From an uncultured Oscillospiraceae bacterium (GTDB lineage Bacteria > Bacillota > Clostridia > Oscillospirales > Oscillospiraceae): DNA of 41,541 nucleotides. Shown here in pieces: positions 6,799 to 14,818 of this stretch; positions within the stretch are counted from its first letter, which is position 1; each line of letters begins with the position of its first letter. The position numbers were made by a program, and so were the translations under genes. The stretch is from positions 1-41,541 of the forward strand of contig CAJUPW010000026.1 in the NCBI GenBank assembly GCA_910588635.1. The letters are read 5' to 3'. Below the pieces are notes generated by a model, which was not told the origin of the DNA, searched no databases, and saw only the letters and a list, made by a program, of their open reading frames with translations.

Positions 6799-8058
6799 AT
6801 GGAGCTGCTGGACAAGCTGAACATCCTGGCCGACGCCGCCAAGTACGATGCCGCCTGCACCTCCAGTGGACTGGACCGCTCCGGCCGGCCGGGGACCATC
6901 GGCAGTACCACCCTGGCCGGGTGCTGCCACTCCTTCTCGGCGGACGGGCGGTGCATCTCGCTGCTGAAGGTGCTCCAGACCAACTTCTGTGTCTACGACT
7001 GCCAGTACTGCGTCAACCGCCGGTCCAACGACGTGCCCCGGGCCGCCTTCACCCCGGAGGAGCTGTGCGAGCTGACCATGGGCTTTTACCGCCGCAACTA
7101 CATTGAGGGGCTGTTTCTCTCCTCGGCGGTGATCCGGGACCCGGACTACACCACCGAGCTGATGATAAAGACCCTGCGCATCCTTCGGGAGGAGCGCCGC
7201 TTCGGGGGCTACATCCACGCCAAGGCCATCCCGGGGGCGGACCCCCGCCTCACCCGCCGGCTGGGCCTGCTGGCCGACCGGCTGAGCGTGAACATTGAGC
7301 TGCCCTCCTCGGCAAGTCTGGCTCTGCTGGCCCCGGACAAGAAAAAGGAGGCCATCCTCACTCCCATGGGGCAGATCAGCGAGGGTATTGCCGCCTCCAG
7401 GCAGGAGCTTGCGGTGTACCGCCACGCCCCCCGGTTCGCCCCGGCGGGGCAGTCCACTCAAATGATCGTGGGGGCTACCCCGGAGAGCGACCGGCACATT
7501 CTCACCCTCACCCAGGCGCTGTACGACCGCTACCAATTAAAGCGGGTGTTTTATTCCGCCTATATGCCGGTCAGTCCCCTGGTTCCCGTGCCCGAGGACT
7601 ACCAGCCCCCGCTGCTCCGGGAGCACCGGCTTTATCAGGCCGACTGGCTGCTGCGCTACTACCACTTCCGGGCGGAGGAGATATTGGACGAGTCCCAGCC
7701 CGACCTGGACCCCCGGATGGACCCCAAGTGCTGCTGGGCCCTGCGCCACCTGGAGTTTTTCCCGGTGGAGGTAAACAGAGCCGACTACGAGGCATTGCTC
7801 CGGGTGCCCGGCCTGGGGGTGCGGTCGGCCAGGCGTATTCTGCGGGCGCGCCGGGTGGGACCGCTCAGCTTCGAGGGACTGAAGCGGCTGGGGGTGGTGC
7901 TGAAGCGGGCCCAGTATTTCCTCACCTGCTCCGGGCGGATGATGACCGGCCTCCGCGTCAGCGAGGACGGTCTGCTGCGCCATCTGGTCTCTCTGGAGGC
8001 CCCCGCCCTGGCCGGGCCCGCGCCGGAGCAGCTATCCCTGTTTGACAGCGCCGTATAG
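6799..8058 (+). CDS. Radical SAM protein of the putative DNA modification/repair family
   Basis: 419 residues. The radical SAM iron-sulfur motif is CVYDCQYC, with cysteines at about 64, 68 and 71 (CX3CX2C). A TIM-barrel-like core follows to about 300. The C-terminal part (about 325-380) carries a helix-hairpin-helix motif, LRVPGLGVRSARRIL, typical of DNA-binding proteins. This matches the family annotated as putative DNA modification/repair radical SAM protein. It is regularly found beside the DUF4130 gene that follows here after 11 bases. The reaction is not known; by analogy with spore photoproduct lyase it may act on damaged or modified DNA bases, but that is inference. The start is well supported by GGAGGGGG 6 bases upstream. 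The promoter has LexA-like palindromes, which would fit damage-inducible control. Confidence 0.92.
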   Translation: MELLDKLNILADAAKYDAACTSSGLDRSGRPGTIGSTTLAGCCHSFSADGRCISLLKVLQTNFCVYDCQYCVNRRSNDVPRAAFTPEELCELTMGFYRRNYIEGLFLSSAVIRDPDYTTELMIKTLRILREERRFGGYIHAKAIPGADPRLTRRLGLLADRLSVNIELPSSASLALLAPDKKKEAILTPMGQISEGIAASRQELAVYRHAPRFAPAGQSTQMIVGATPESDRHILTLTQALYDRYQLKRVFYSAYMPVSPLVPVPEDYQPPLLREHRLYQADWLLRYYHFRAEEILDESQPDLDPRMDPKCCWALRHLEFFPVEVNRADYEALLRVPGLGVRSARRILRARRVGPLSFEGLKRLGVVLKRAQYFLTCSGRMMTGLRVSEDGLLRHLVSLEAPALAGPAPEQLSLFDSAV

Positions 8059-8069
8059 GAGGTGCATCC

Positions 8070-8855
8070 ATGTCCTGGACCCAAATTTCCTGCCAGTATG
8101 ATGGGAGCTATTCCGGTTTTTTATCCTGCGTGTTCGACTGCTATGTCAACCGGGAGGAGCCGGTGGAGTTCCACACCCCGGGGGACATGTGCTGTTCCCT
8201 CTACCCCCTGCGGGCGGTGGCCACCGATGAGGAGCACGCCATGCGGGTGTACCGCTCCTTTGCCAGGTTCGGGGGGGAGGGGGCGCGGCTGGCGGTGCGG
8301 ACCTTCCTCACCTGCCTGCCCGACAGGGAGCTGTGGCTGTGGCGGTTTCTCCGTCTGGCCTACGACCAGGGACCGAAAATCGGACGAAACCTCACCGACC
8401 CCACGGTGGACCGGGTGCGCAAGGCGGTGTGGCATCTGGAGCACGAGGCCCACATGTATAAGGGCTTTACCCGCTTCTCTGAGTTTGACGGGGTGCTGGC
8501 GGGGGAGATCGAGCCAAAAAACCGGGTTCTCCCCCTGCTGAGGCCCCACTTCTGCTCCCGGTATCCACAGGAGAGCTTTGTTCTCCACGACCGTACCCAC
8601 CATGAGGCCCTCTTTCACCGGCCCGGGCTCCACGGATGGACCATCCTGCCGGTGGAGGATTTCTCCCTGGGACAGGCGGGGGCGGAGGAGCTGGACTACC
8701 GGAAGCTGTGGCGGGCATTTTACGACACCATTGCCATCGAGGGGCGGTACAATCCCAAGTGCCGCATGACCCACATGCCCAAGCGCTACTGGGCCATGAT
8801 GACCGAATTTCAGAAGGACTGGGAAACCGCTCTGCCGGAGGTGAGGGAGCGATAA
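8070..8855 (+). CDS. DUF4130 family protein, putative DNA-metabolism partner
   Basis: 261 residues of the DUF4130 type (probable DNA metabolism protein). It starts CQYDGSYSGFLSCVFDCY, the usual opening of the family, and ends with the conserved KCRMTHMPKRYWAMMTEF (about 230-247). In some bacteria this domain is fused to a uracil-DNA-glycosylase-like domain; here it is the short form without that fusion. The middle holds conserved aromatic and His residues (FVLHDRTHHEALFH) that could form a metal or active site, but no mechanism is established. AGGAGG lies 7 bases upstream and the gene is 11 bases after the radical SAM gene, so both belong to one operon and probably act in one pathway. Confidence 0.9.
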   Translation: MSWTQISCQYDGSYSGFLSCVFDCYVNREEPVEFHTPGDMCCSLYPLRAVATDEEHAMRVYRSFARFGGEGARLAVRTFLTCLPDRELWLWRFLRLAYDQGPKIGRNLTDPTVDRVRKAVWHLEHEAHMYKGFTRFSEFDGVLAGEIEPKNRVLPLLRPHFCSRYPQESFVLHDRTHHEALFHRPGLHGWTILPVEDFSLGQAGAEELDYRKLWRAFYDTIAIEGRYNPKCRMTHMPKRYWAMMTEFQKDWETALPEVRER

Positions 8856-8954
8856 GGAGCGGACTCCATCAAAAGATACAGAAAAAAACAGGAAAGCTGA
8901 GAGAATTTTATCAAGAAAATACACAAAAAATAGAGGTTGGACAGCAATTTAAGG

Positions 8955-8982
8955 TTGACAAAGCGGCGTTTTTTGTTAAAAT
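8955..8982 (+). promoter_or_regulatory. Sigma-A promoter of the DUF3798 transporter operon
   Basis: TTGACA (8955-8960), 16 bases, TAAAAT (8977-8982). It lies in the AT-rich 238-base gap 8856-9093, which holds no other gene. Confidence 0.75.
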
Positions 8983-8994
8983 GATAGATAGTCG

Positions 8995-9037
8995 AAAAAG
9001 GCGTACGCCTTTTTTTCGCTTTGTAACTACAAAGCGA
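8995..9037 (+). promoter_or_regulatory. Two consecutive hairpins in the transporter leader
   Basis: AAAAAGGCGTACGCCTTTTT (8995-9014) is a perfect palindrome ending in a T-run. TCGCTTTG (9016-9023) then pairs with CAAAGCGA (9030-9037). They start about six bases after the predicted transcription start, so the first could be an early attenuator or a 5' protective stem. No known riboswitch class is recognised. Confidence 0.5.
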
Positions 9038-9093
9038 GAAGAAGATCAGTCCTGTACGGCCCCAAGACGCAAGGTACTTTTAGGAGGTATAAA

Positions 9094-10368
9094 ATGAAAA
9101 AGAGGATCAGCATGCTGCTGGCCGCCGCCATGATGCTCACTTTGGCGAGCTGCGGCAACAAGGCCAACACCCCCAGCTCCGGCAGCCAGAACAACGCCGG
9201 CAGCCAGGGCAACACCAGCGCCAGCCAGTCCAACGCCGGCGGCGACGCCGCTGAGGATTGGCACATCGGCATCATCACCGGCACCGTCTCCCAGTCTGAG
9301 GACGACCTGCGCGGCGCCGAGGCCATCCAGGCCAAGTACGGCAAGGACAAGGTCAAGCTGGCCACCTACCCCGACAACTTCACCGAGGAGACTGAGACCA
9401 CCATCCAGAGCATCGTCAACATGTCCGACGACCCCCTGATGAAGGCTGTCATCGTCAACCAGTCCGTCCCCGGTACCGCCGAGGCCTTTAGACAGATCAA
9501 GGAGCGCCGCCCCGACATCCTGTGCATCGCCGGCGAGGCCCACGAGGACCTGCCCGTTGTGGGCGCTACCGCCGATCTGGTCTGCAACAACGACTTCGTC
9601 TCCCGCGGCTACCTGATTATCAAGACCGCTCACGACCTGGGCTGCGACACCTTTGTGCACATCTCCTTCCCCCGGCACATGTCCTATGAGACCATGAGCC
9701 GCCGTGTCGCCGTTATGACTGAGGCCTGCAAGGAGTTCGGCATGACCTTTGTGCAGGAGACCGCTCCCGATCCCACCACCGACGTGGGCGTCACCGGCGC
9801 TCAGGCCTACGTGCTGGAGAAGGCCCCCGAGTGGATTCAGAAGTACGGCCAGAAATCCGCCTACTTCTGCACCAACGACGCCCACACCGCCCCTCTGCTG
9901 CAGCGCCTGCTGGAGCTGGGCGGCTACTTCATCGAGGCCGACCTGCCCTCTCCTCTGATGGGCTACCCCAACGCTCTGGGCGACCTGGACCTGACCGCTG
10001 AGGCCGGCGACTTTGACGCCATCCTGGCCAAGGTGGAGAAGGCCGTTTTGGACGCCGGCGGCGAAGGCCGCTTCGGCACCTGGGCTTACTCCTATGGCTA
10101 CTGCCTGTCCGCCGGTCTGGCTCAGCACGCCATCAACGTGATTGAGGGCAAGAGCGAGATCACCAACATGGACGATGTGGCCGCCGCCTTGCAGGAGTTC
10201 TCCCCCAAGGCCGCCTGGAACGGCTCCGGCTACACTAACGCCGACACCGGCGTGAAGGAGGACAACGTCTTCCTGATCTATCAGGACACCTATATCATGG
10301 GCAACCCCGGCAAGTTCATGGGCGCCACCGACGTTGAGGTGCCTGAGAAGTACTACACCGTCAAGTAA
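9094..10368 (+). CDS. DUF3798 substrate-binding lipoprotein of an ABC importer
   Basis: 424 residues. A lipoprotein signal ends in the lipobox LASC with Cys20 as the lipidation site. A low-complexity Ser/Asn/Gly linker follows (about 22-50), tethering the domain to the membrane. The remainder is a DUF3798 domain, a periplasmic-binding-protein type fold that begins WHIGIITGTVSQSEDDLRGA, with a second lobe around YFCTNDAHTAPLLQRLLELGG. It is the first gene of an operon with a sugar-type double ATPase, two permeases and a small anchored protein, so it is very likely the ligand receptor. The ligand is unknown. The sequence is not the usual BMP/PnrA or RbsB protein. Codon choice is extremely uniform (GCC, GGC, ATC), which suggests high expression. 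RBS AGGAGG and ATG are clear. Confidence 0.92.
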   Translation: MKKRISMLLAAAMMLTLASCGNKANTPSSGSQNNAGSQGNTSASQSNAGGDAAEDWHIGIITGTVSQSEDDLRGAEAIQAKYGKDKVKLATYPDNFTEETETTIQSIVNMSDDPLMKAVIVNQSVPGTAEAFRQIKERRPDILCIAGEAHEDLPVVGATADLVCNNDFVSRGYLIIKTAHDLGCDTFVHISFPRHMSYETMSRRVAVMTEACKEFGMTFVQETAPDPTTDVGVTGAQAYVLEKAPEWIQKYGQKSAYFCTNDAHTAPLLQRLLELGGYFIEADLPSPLMGYPNALGDLDLTAEAGDFDAILAKVEKAVLDAGGEGRFGTWAYSYGYCLSAGLAQHAINVIEGKSEITNMDDVAAALQEFSPKAAWNGSGYTNADTGVKEDNVFLIYQDTYIMGNPGKFMGATDVEVPEKYYTVK

Positions 10369-10401
10369 TCAAAGCTGCGCGTTTTACAGGAAATCAATGA
10401 T

Positions 10402-10440
10402 GGAAACAGGGGTGAGGATCATCCTCTCCCCTGTTTCCTT
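10402..10440 (+). terminator. Strong intra-operon hairpin after the binding-protein gene
   Basis: GGAAACAGGGG (10402-10412) pairs with CCCCTGTTTCC (10428-10438), and inside it GAGGAT pairs with ATCCTC, giving a nearly continuous 17-bp stem. Only TTA follows instead of a full T-run. It probably terminates partially or blocks 3' decay, leaving more receptor mRNA than transporter mRNA. Confidence 0.65.
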
Positions 10441-10452
10441 AGATAAAAGGGT

Positions 10453-12054
10453 GTGATTTCGATAGCTACTTCAACTGCTCCTCTGCTGGAAATGAGAGGC
10501 ATCAAAAAGGACTTTTTCGGAAACCAGGTCCTTACCGACATCAATTTCACCCTGGGCGCGGGTCAGGTCCTGGGCCTGTGCGGTGAGAACGGCGCGGGTA
10601 AGTCCACGCTGATGAAAATACTCTTTGGCATGGATGTCATCCGGGAGACCGGCGGCTACAGCGGCGACATCCTCATCAACGGCGAGAAGGCGGAGTTCAA
10701 CACCCCCTTCGACGCCCTGACGGCGGGCATCGGCATGGTGCATCAGGAGTTCTCCCTGATCCCCGGCTTCACCGCCACGGAAAATATCCTCCTGAATCGG
10801 GAGCCCCAAAAGAAGAATGTTATTTCAGAGGTGTTCGGCGAGCGGCTGAATACCCTGGATTATAAAGAGATGGACCGGCGGGCCACCGCGGCCATCAAGA
10901 AGATGGGCGTGGAGATCGACGCCAAAATGGTGATCAGCAGCATGCCCGTGGGCCACAAGCAGTTCACCGAGATTGCCCGGGAGCTGAGCAAGGACCAGCT
11001 GAAGCTGCTTATTCTGGACGAGCCCACTGCCGTGCTTACCGAGAAGGAGGCCGAGGCCTTGCTGGACTCCATCCGGGGGATGGCGGCCCGGGGCATCTCC
11101 ATCATTTTCATTACCCACCGTCTCCACGAGATTTTGGCGGTGTGCGACCAGGTGGTGGTCATGCGGGACGGCCACGTGGTCCGGGATGTGCCCGCCGGCC
11201 AGACCAGCGTGGAGGACATCACCCGCTGGATGGTGGGCCGGGACGTGCAGAGCGCCGCCGCTCAGGAGGCGAAGGTGGAGCAGGCCGACGCCAAGGTCGT
11301 CATGTCCATCAGGAATCTCTGGGTGGATATGCCCGGAGAGACGGTGCGCGATGTCTCCCTGGATGTACGGGAGGGCGAGATACTGGGCATCGGCGGTCTG
11401 GCCGGCCAGGGCAAGCTGGGCATTCCCAACGGAGTGATGGGCCTGTATGAGGCCGGCGGAACCGTGGAGTTTGACGGGCGGGAGATTTCCCTGAACAGCC
11501 CCAGAAAATGCCTGGACTCCTCCCTTGCCTTTGTGTCGGAGGACCGGCGGGAGGTGGGCCTGCTTCTGGACGAGAGCCTGGAGTGGAACGTGGCCTTTTC
11601 CGCCATGCAGATTCAGGACAAGTTCCTGAAAAAGCTGTTCGGCGGCCTGGTCAAGTGGCGGGATGAGAAGGCCATCCACGATGTCACGCAGAAATATATT
11701 GACGCGCTGGAGATCAAGTGCACCAGCTCCAGACAGAACGCCAGGGAGCTCTCCGGCGGCAATCAGCAGAAGATATGCCTGGCCAAGGCCTTTGCCCTGG
11801 AACCCAAGTTCCTCTTCGTGTCCGAGCCCACCCGGGGCATCGACGTAGGCGCCAAGTCTCTGGTGCTGAACGCTTTGAAGCGGTTCAACCGGGAGAGCGG
11901 CGTCACCGTGGTCATGATTTCCTCCGAGCTGGAGGAGCTGCGGCAGACCTGCGACCGGATTGCCATCATCTCCGGCGGCCGGGTGGCGGGCATCCGTCCG
12001 GCGTCCGACTCCTCTGAGGCGTTTGGCGCGCTGATGGTCAGTCAGGTCATATAA
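10453..12054 (+). CDS. ABC transporter ATPase, double-domain sugar/nucleoside type
   Basis: 533 residues with two fused nucleotide-binding domains, the RbsA/MglA layout. Domain 1 (about 10-255) has Walker A GENGAGKST, Walker B LLILDEPTAVLT and the switch His in FITHRLHE; its signature motif is degenerate (VGHKQFTEIAREL). Domain 2 (about 275-533) has a degenerate Walker A, GLAGQGKLGI without the GKS/T core, but an intact LSGGNQQK signature and SEPTRGIDVGA. Having one competent site is normal for this family. It energises import through the two permeases downstream. The start is uncertain: a GTG at 10453 lies only a few bases after AAAGGG, and the first ATG (residue 14) would cut into the first strand. 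It follows the intra-operon hairpin. Confidence 0.93.
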   Translation: MISIATSTAPLLEMRGIKKDFFGNQVLTDINFTLGAGQVLGLCGENGAGKSTLMKILFGMDVIRETGGYSGDILINGEKAEFNTPFDALTAGIGMVHQEFSLIPGFTATENILLNREPQKKNVISEVFGERLNTLDYKEMDRRATAAIKKMGVEIDAKMVISSMPVGHKQFTEIARELSKDQLKLLILDEPTAVLTEKEAEALLDSIRGMAARGISIIFITHRLHEILAVCDQVVVMRDGHVVRDVPAGQTSVEDITRWMVGRDVQSAAAQEAKVEQADAKVVMSIRNLWVDMPGETVRDVSLDVREGEILGIGGLAGQGKLGIPNGVMGLYEAGGTVEFDGREISLNSPRKCLDSSLAFVSEDRREVGLLLDESLEWNVAFSAMQIQDKFLKKLFGGLVKWRDEKAIHDVTQKYIDALEIKCTSSRQNARELSGGNQQKICLAKAFALEPKFLFVSEPTRGIDVGAKSLVLNALKRFNRESGVTVVMISSELEELRQTCDRIAIISGGRVAGIRPASDSSEAFGALMVSQVI

Positions 12055-12072
12055 GAAGGAGGAGAGAACGAT

Positions 12073-13146
12073 ATGCATCAACCTGCAACTGCAATCGCGC
12101 TGCAATACTGGCTCAAAAAGATGGGCTATCCCCGGCTGATTATCGGCGGCTTCCTCCTCGTTCTGTTTATCATGGCTCCGCTCACCGGGTCCGACCTGAC
12201 TACCCAGTTTACAAATGTGTTCAACCGCTTCAGCTGGAACGCGGTGCTGGTGCTGGCCATGGTACCTATGATCCACTCGGGCTGCGGACTGAACTTCGGC
12301 ATCCCTCTGGGCGTTCTGGCTGGCCTGCTGGGGGGCACGCTGGCCATTGAGATGGGCTTTACCGGCCCCATGAGCTTTGTGATGGCCATTGTGGTGTCCA
12401 CCCCCTTCGCCATCCTCTTCGGCGGCGGCTACGGCGCGCTGCTGAACAAGATCAAGGGCGGCGAAATGATGGTGGCCACCTATGTGGGCCTCTCCTCTGT
12501 GTCCTTCATGTGCATCATGTGGCTGGTGATTCCCTATAAGCACCCCTCCATCGTGATGGCCTACACCGGCGTGGGACTGCGGAACATGTTCGCTCTGGAC
12601 AGCTTCTATGCGGGCGTCCTCGCCGACTTCCTGAAAATTGACCTGAACCCCATTCTGGGAATCAATCTGGTGATTCCCACCGGGTCCATCCTGTTCTTTG
12701 CCTTGCTGGCCTTCCTGATGTGGGCCTTCCTCCATACCAAGACCGGCACGGCGATGACCGCAGTTGGCTCCAATCCCACCTTCGCCAAGGCCTCCGGCAT
12801 CAATGTGGACCGGATCCGGGTACTGTCGGTGATTCTGTCCACCTGGCTGGGCGCTGTGGGCGTCCTGGTCTACCAGCAGGGCTTTGGTTTCGTGCAGCTC
12901 TACACGGCCCCCATGAATATGACCATGCCCGCAGTGGCGGCCGTCCTTCTGGGCGGCGCGTCGGTGAACAAGGCGTCTATCAGCAACGTGGTCATCGGGA
13001 CCATTCTGTTCCAGGGCCTGGTGACTATGACGCCCACCGTAATCACCGCTCTGATCCACACCGACGTGAGCGAGGTCATCCGGATCGTCGTCTCTAACGG
13101 CATGGTGGTCTACGCCCTGACCAGAAAGACGGAGGGAGCGAAATGA
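12073..13146 (+). CDS. ABC transporter permease 1 (BPD_transp_2 family)
   Basis: A 357-residue integral membrane protein with about eight to ten hydrophobic segments. It belongs to the permease family of ribose, branched-chain amino acid and nucleoside importers. The family's cytoplasmic coupling region is visible as MTAVGSNPTFAKASGINVDRIR (about 230-255). A Gly-rich membrane stretch GGYGALLNKIKGG precedes it. It forms the membrane channel with the second permease, whose ATG overlaps this stop by four bases. AGGAGG sits 11 bases before the ATG, right after the ATPase gene. Confidence 0.92.
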   Translation: MHQPATAIALQYWLKKMGYPRLIIGGFLLVLFIMAPLTGSDLTTQFTNVFNRFSWNAVLVLAMVPMIHSGCGLNFGIPLGVLAGLLGGTLAIEMGFTGPMSFVMAIVVSTPFAILFGGGYGALLNKIKGGEMMVATYVGLSSVSFMCIMWLVIPYKHPSIVMAYTGVGLRNMFALDSFYAGVLADFLKIDLNPILGINLVIPTGSILFFALLAFLMWAFLHTKTGTAMTAVGSNPTFAKASGINVDRIRVLSVILSTWLGAVGVLVYQQGFGFVQLYTAPMNMTMPAVAAVLLGGASVNKASISNVVIGTILFQGLVTMTPTVITALIHTDVSEVIRIVVSNGMVVYALTRKTEGAK

Positions 13147-14261
13147 AGATGAAAAAGAATTTTAACGGTTTCGACTTCCTGCAGAACAATCTGGTTCCGC
13201 TGATGTTCATTATCATCTGCGTGATCTGCTACCCTCTGGCCGACCTTTCCCCCAGCTATCTGATTAATGAGATCGTCAACCGTATGGGCCGGAACATTTT
13301 TCTGATCCTGAGCCTGCTCATCCCCATTATGGCGGGCATGGGCCTGAACTTCGGCATGACCCTGGGGGCCATGGCCGGACAGATCGCCCTGATCTTCGTC
13401 ACCGACTGGCAGATCTGGGGCATCCCCGGCGTGGTGCTTGCCATGCTCCTGTCCATCCCCCTGTCCGTCCTGCTGGGCCTGATGTGCGGCAAACTGATGA
13501 ATATGGCGAAGGGCCGTGAGATGATCCTGGGCTATATGATGAACTACTTCGTCACCGGTCTGTACCAGGGGGTGGTCCTGTTCATGATGGGCTCCATTAT
13601 TCCCATCATCCACGCCTCCGTCCGCCTGCCCAGAGGCTTCGGTGTGCGTACCACCGTCAACCTGACCCCCATGCGCCAGTGCCTGGACAACCTGCTGGCG
13701 CCCCGGCCCTACGGCGTGAAGATTCCGGTGCTGAACTTCATCATCATCGGTCTGCTGTGCCTGTTCATCATCTGGTTCCGGCGCACCAAGCTGGGTCAGG
13801 ACATGCGGGCGGTGGGCCAGGACATGGAGGTGGCCCGGGCCGCCGGCATCAATGTGGACCGGACCCGCATCATCTCCATCATAATCTCTACCGTTCTCGC
13901 CGGCTTCGGCCAGATCATCTACCTGCAGAACATCGGCAACTTCGCCACCTACACCGCCCACTCCCAGACCGGCATGTTCTGCATCGCCGCCTTGCTGGTC
14001 GGCGGGGCCAGCGTGGAGAGGGCCTCCATCGGAAACGTGTTCCTGGGCGTGATCCTGTTCCACACCATGTTCATCGTGGCCCCCCGGGCGGGTATCGCCA
14101 TCACCGGCGACGCCATGATCGGCGAGTATTTCCGGGTGTTCGTGTCCTACGGGGTTATCACCCTGGCGCTGATTATGTATGAGATCAAGAAGCGCCGGGC
14201 CAGAAGCCAGGGCGGCGCGCTGTTGGCTCAGGCCCAGAAGGAAGGGGGCGTCCGGGCGTGA
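13143..14261 (+). CDS. ABC transporter permease 2 (BPD_transp_2 family)
   Basis: 372 residues, homologous in plan to permease 1: about eight to ten membrane segments and the coupling motif MRAVGQDMEVARAAGINVDRTR (about 220-242). The N-terminal helix is preceded by KMKKNFNGF. The C-terminus ends in a basic tail KKRRARSQGG followed by a short cytoplasmic extension. It overlaps permease 1 by ATGA and the next gene by GTGA, so all three are translationally coupled. Two different permeases imply a heterodimeric channel, as in nucleoside and branched-chain amino acid importers. Confidence 0.92.
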   Translation: MKMKKNFNGFDFLQNNLVPLMFIIICVICYPLADLSPSYLINEIVNRMGRNIFLILSLLIPIMAGMGLNFGMTLGAMAGQIALIFVTDWQIWGIPGVVLAMLLSIPLSVLLGLMCGKLMNMAKGREMILGYMMNYFVTGLYQGVVLFMMGSIIPIIHASVRLPRGFGVRTTVNLTPMRQCLDNLLAPRPYGVKIPVLNFIIIGLLCLFIIWFRRTKLGQDMRAVGQDMEVARAAGINVDRTRIISIIISTVLAGFGQIIYLQNIGNFATYTAHSQTGMFCIAALLVGGASVERASIGNVFLGVILFHTMFIVAPRAGIAITGDAMIGEYFRVFVSYGVITLALIMYEIKKRRARSQGGALLAQAQKEGGVRA

Positions 14262-14752
14262 AGAAAAAGAGACTTCTGATCCGCCTGGCCGCCGTGGCCC
14301 TGTGCGTCGCCCTGGGCGCGGCGATGATGGTCATTGGCCGCGGACACACCATCTATCTGGACAACAAGACTCTGGAGGACTATCAGGGCCAGGAGTACAA
14401 ATCCTTTGAGCGGGTCAACATCACCGTGCACGGGGAGGATGAGGTCATCAAGCTGGCCAAGCGGGAGCGCGACATGGCCACCTGCATGGGCCAGAGCTTC
14501 CACATGACCGTGGAGATCATCGAAAAGAAGGGCGATCAGCCCCGGGTGGAGGAGATTGACCTGAAGCTGCCCTACAGTATGGATGGCATCATCGTCAACC
14601 TGCCCGCTTTGCTGGCCGGACTGCCCGAGGAGGCCTGGATGACAGAGTTCATTCCCGCCCCTGAGCCGGAGGACTCCAGCGAGGAGCCCAGCATCGGCGA
14701 CGAGTTCGGCATGGGCGAGGACTTAGGGATGGAGGGCGACCCCATCGCCTGA
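14258..14752 (+). CDS. Small membrane-anchored accessory protein of the DUF3798 transporter
   Basis: 164 residues, starting at a GTG that overlaps the stop of permease 2. It has a short basic head, one membrane segment (about 8-25, IRLAAVALCVALGAAMMVI) and an extracytoplasmic domain of about 100 residues (HTIYLDNKTLEDYQG to about 130). The tail is acidic and rich in Glu/Ser/Pro. I believe this is the DUF6672 type that accompanies such transporters, but that label is from memory. The tight overlap says it is made together with the permeases. It could assemble or regulate the importer or help the receptor dock. It has no catalytic motif. Confidence 0.75.
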   Translation: MKKKRLLIRLAAVALCVALGAAMMVIGRGHTIYLDNKTLEDYQGQEYKSFERVNITVHGEDEVIKLAKRERDMATCMGQSFHMTVEIIEKKGDQPRVEEIDLKLPYSMDGIIVNLPALLAGLPEEAWMTEFIPAPEPEDSSEEPSIGDEFGMGEDLGMEGDPIA

Positions 14753-14770
14753 GTGAGAAACAGCGAAACT

Positions 14771-14801
14771 GCCCGCCCCGCCTCAGGCGGGGCGGGCTTT
14801 T
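14771..14801 (+). terminator. Intrinsic terminator of the transporter operon
   Basis: GCCCGCCCCGCC (14771-14782), loop TCA, GGCGGGGCGGGC (14786-14797), then TTTT. A perfect 12-bp stem. Confidence 0.9.
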
Positions 14802-14818
14802 GGTAAGGAGGAAACAAT

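Noticed and set aside
10825..13059. 744-codon minus-strand open frame opposite the ABC ATPase and permease
   Set aside because: Antisense shadow: His/Gln/Gly-rich translation, no start signal, and it spans two well-recognised genes.
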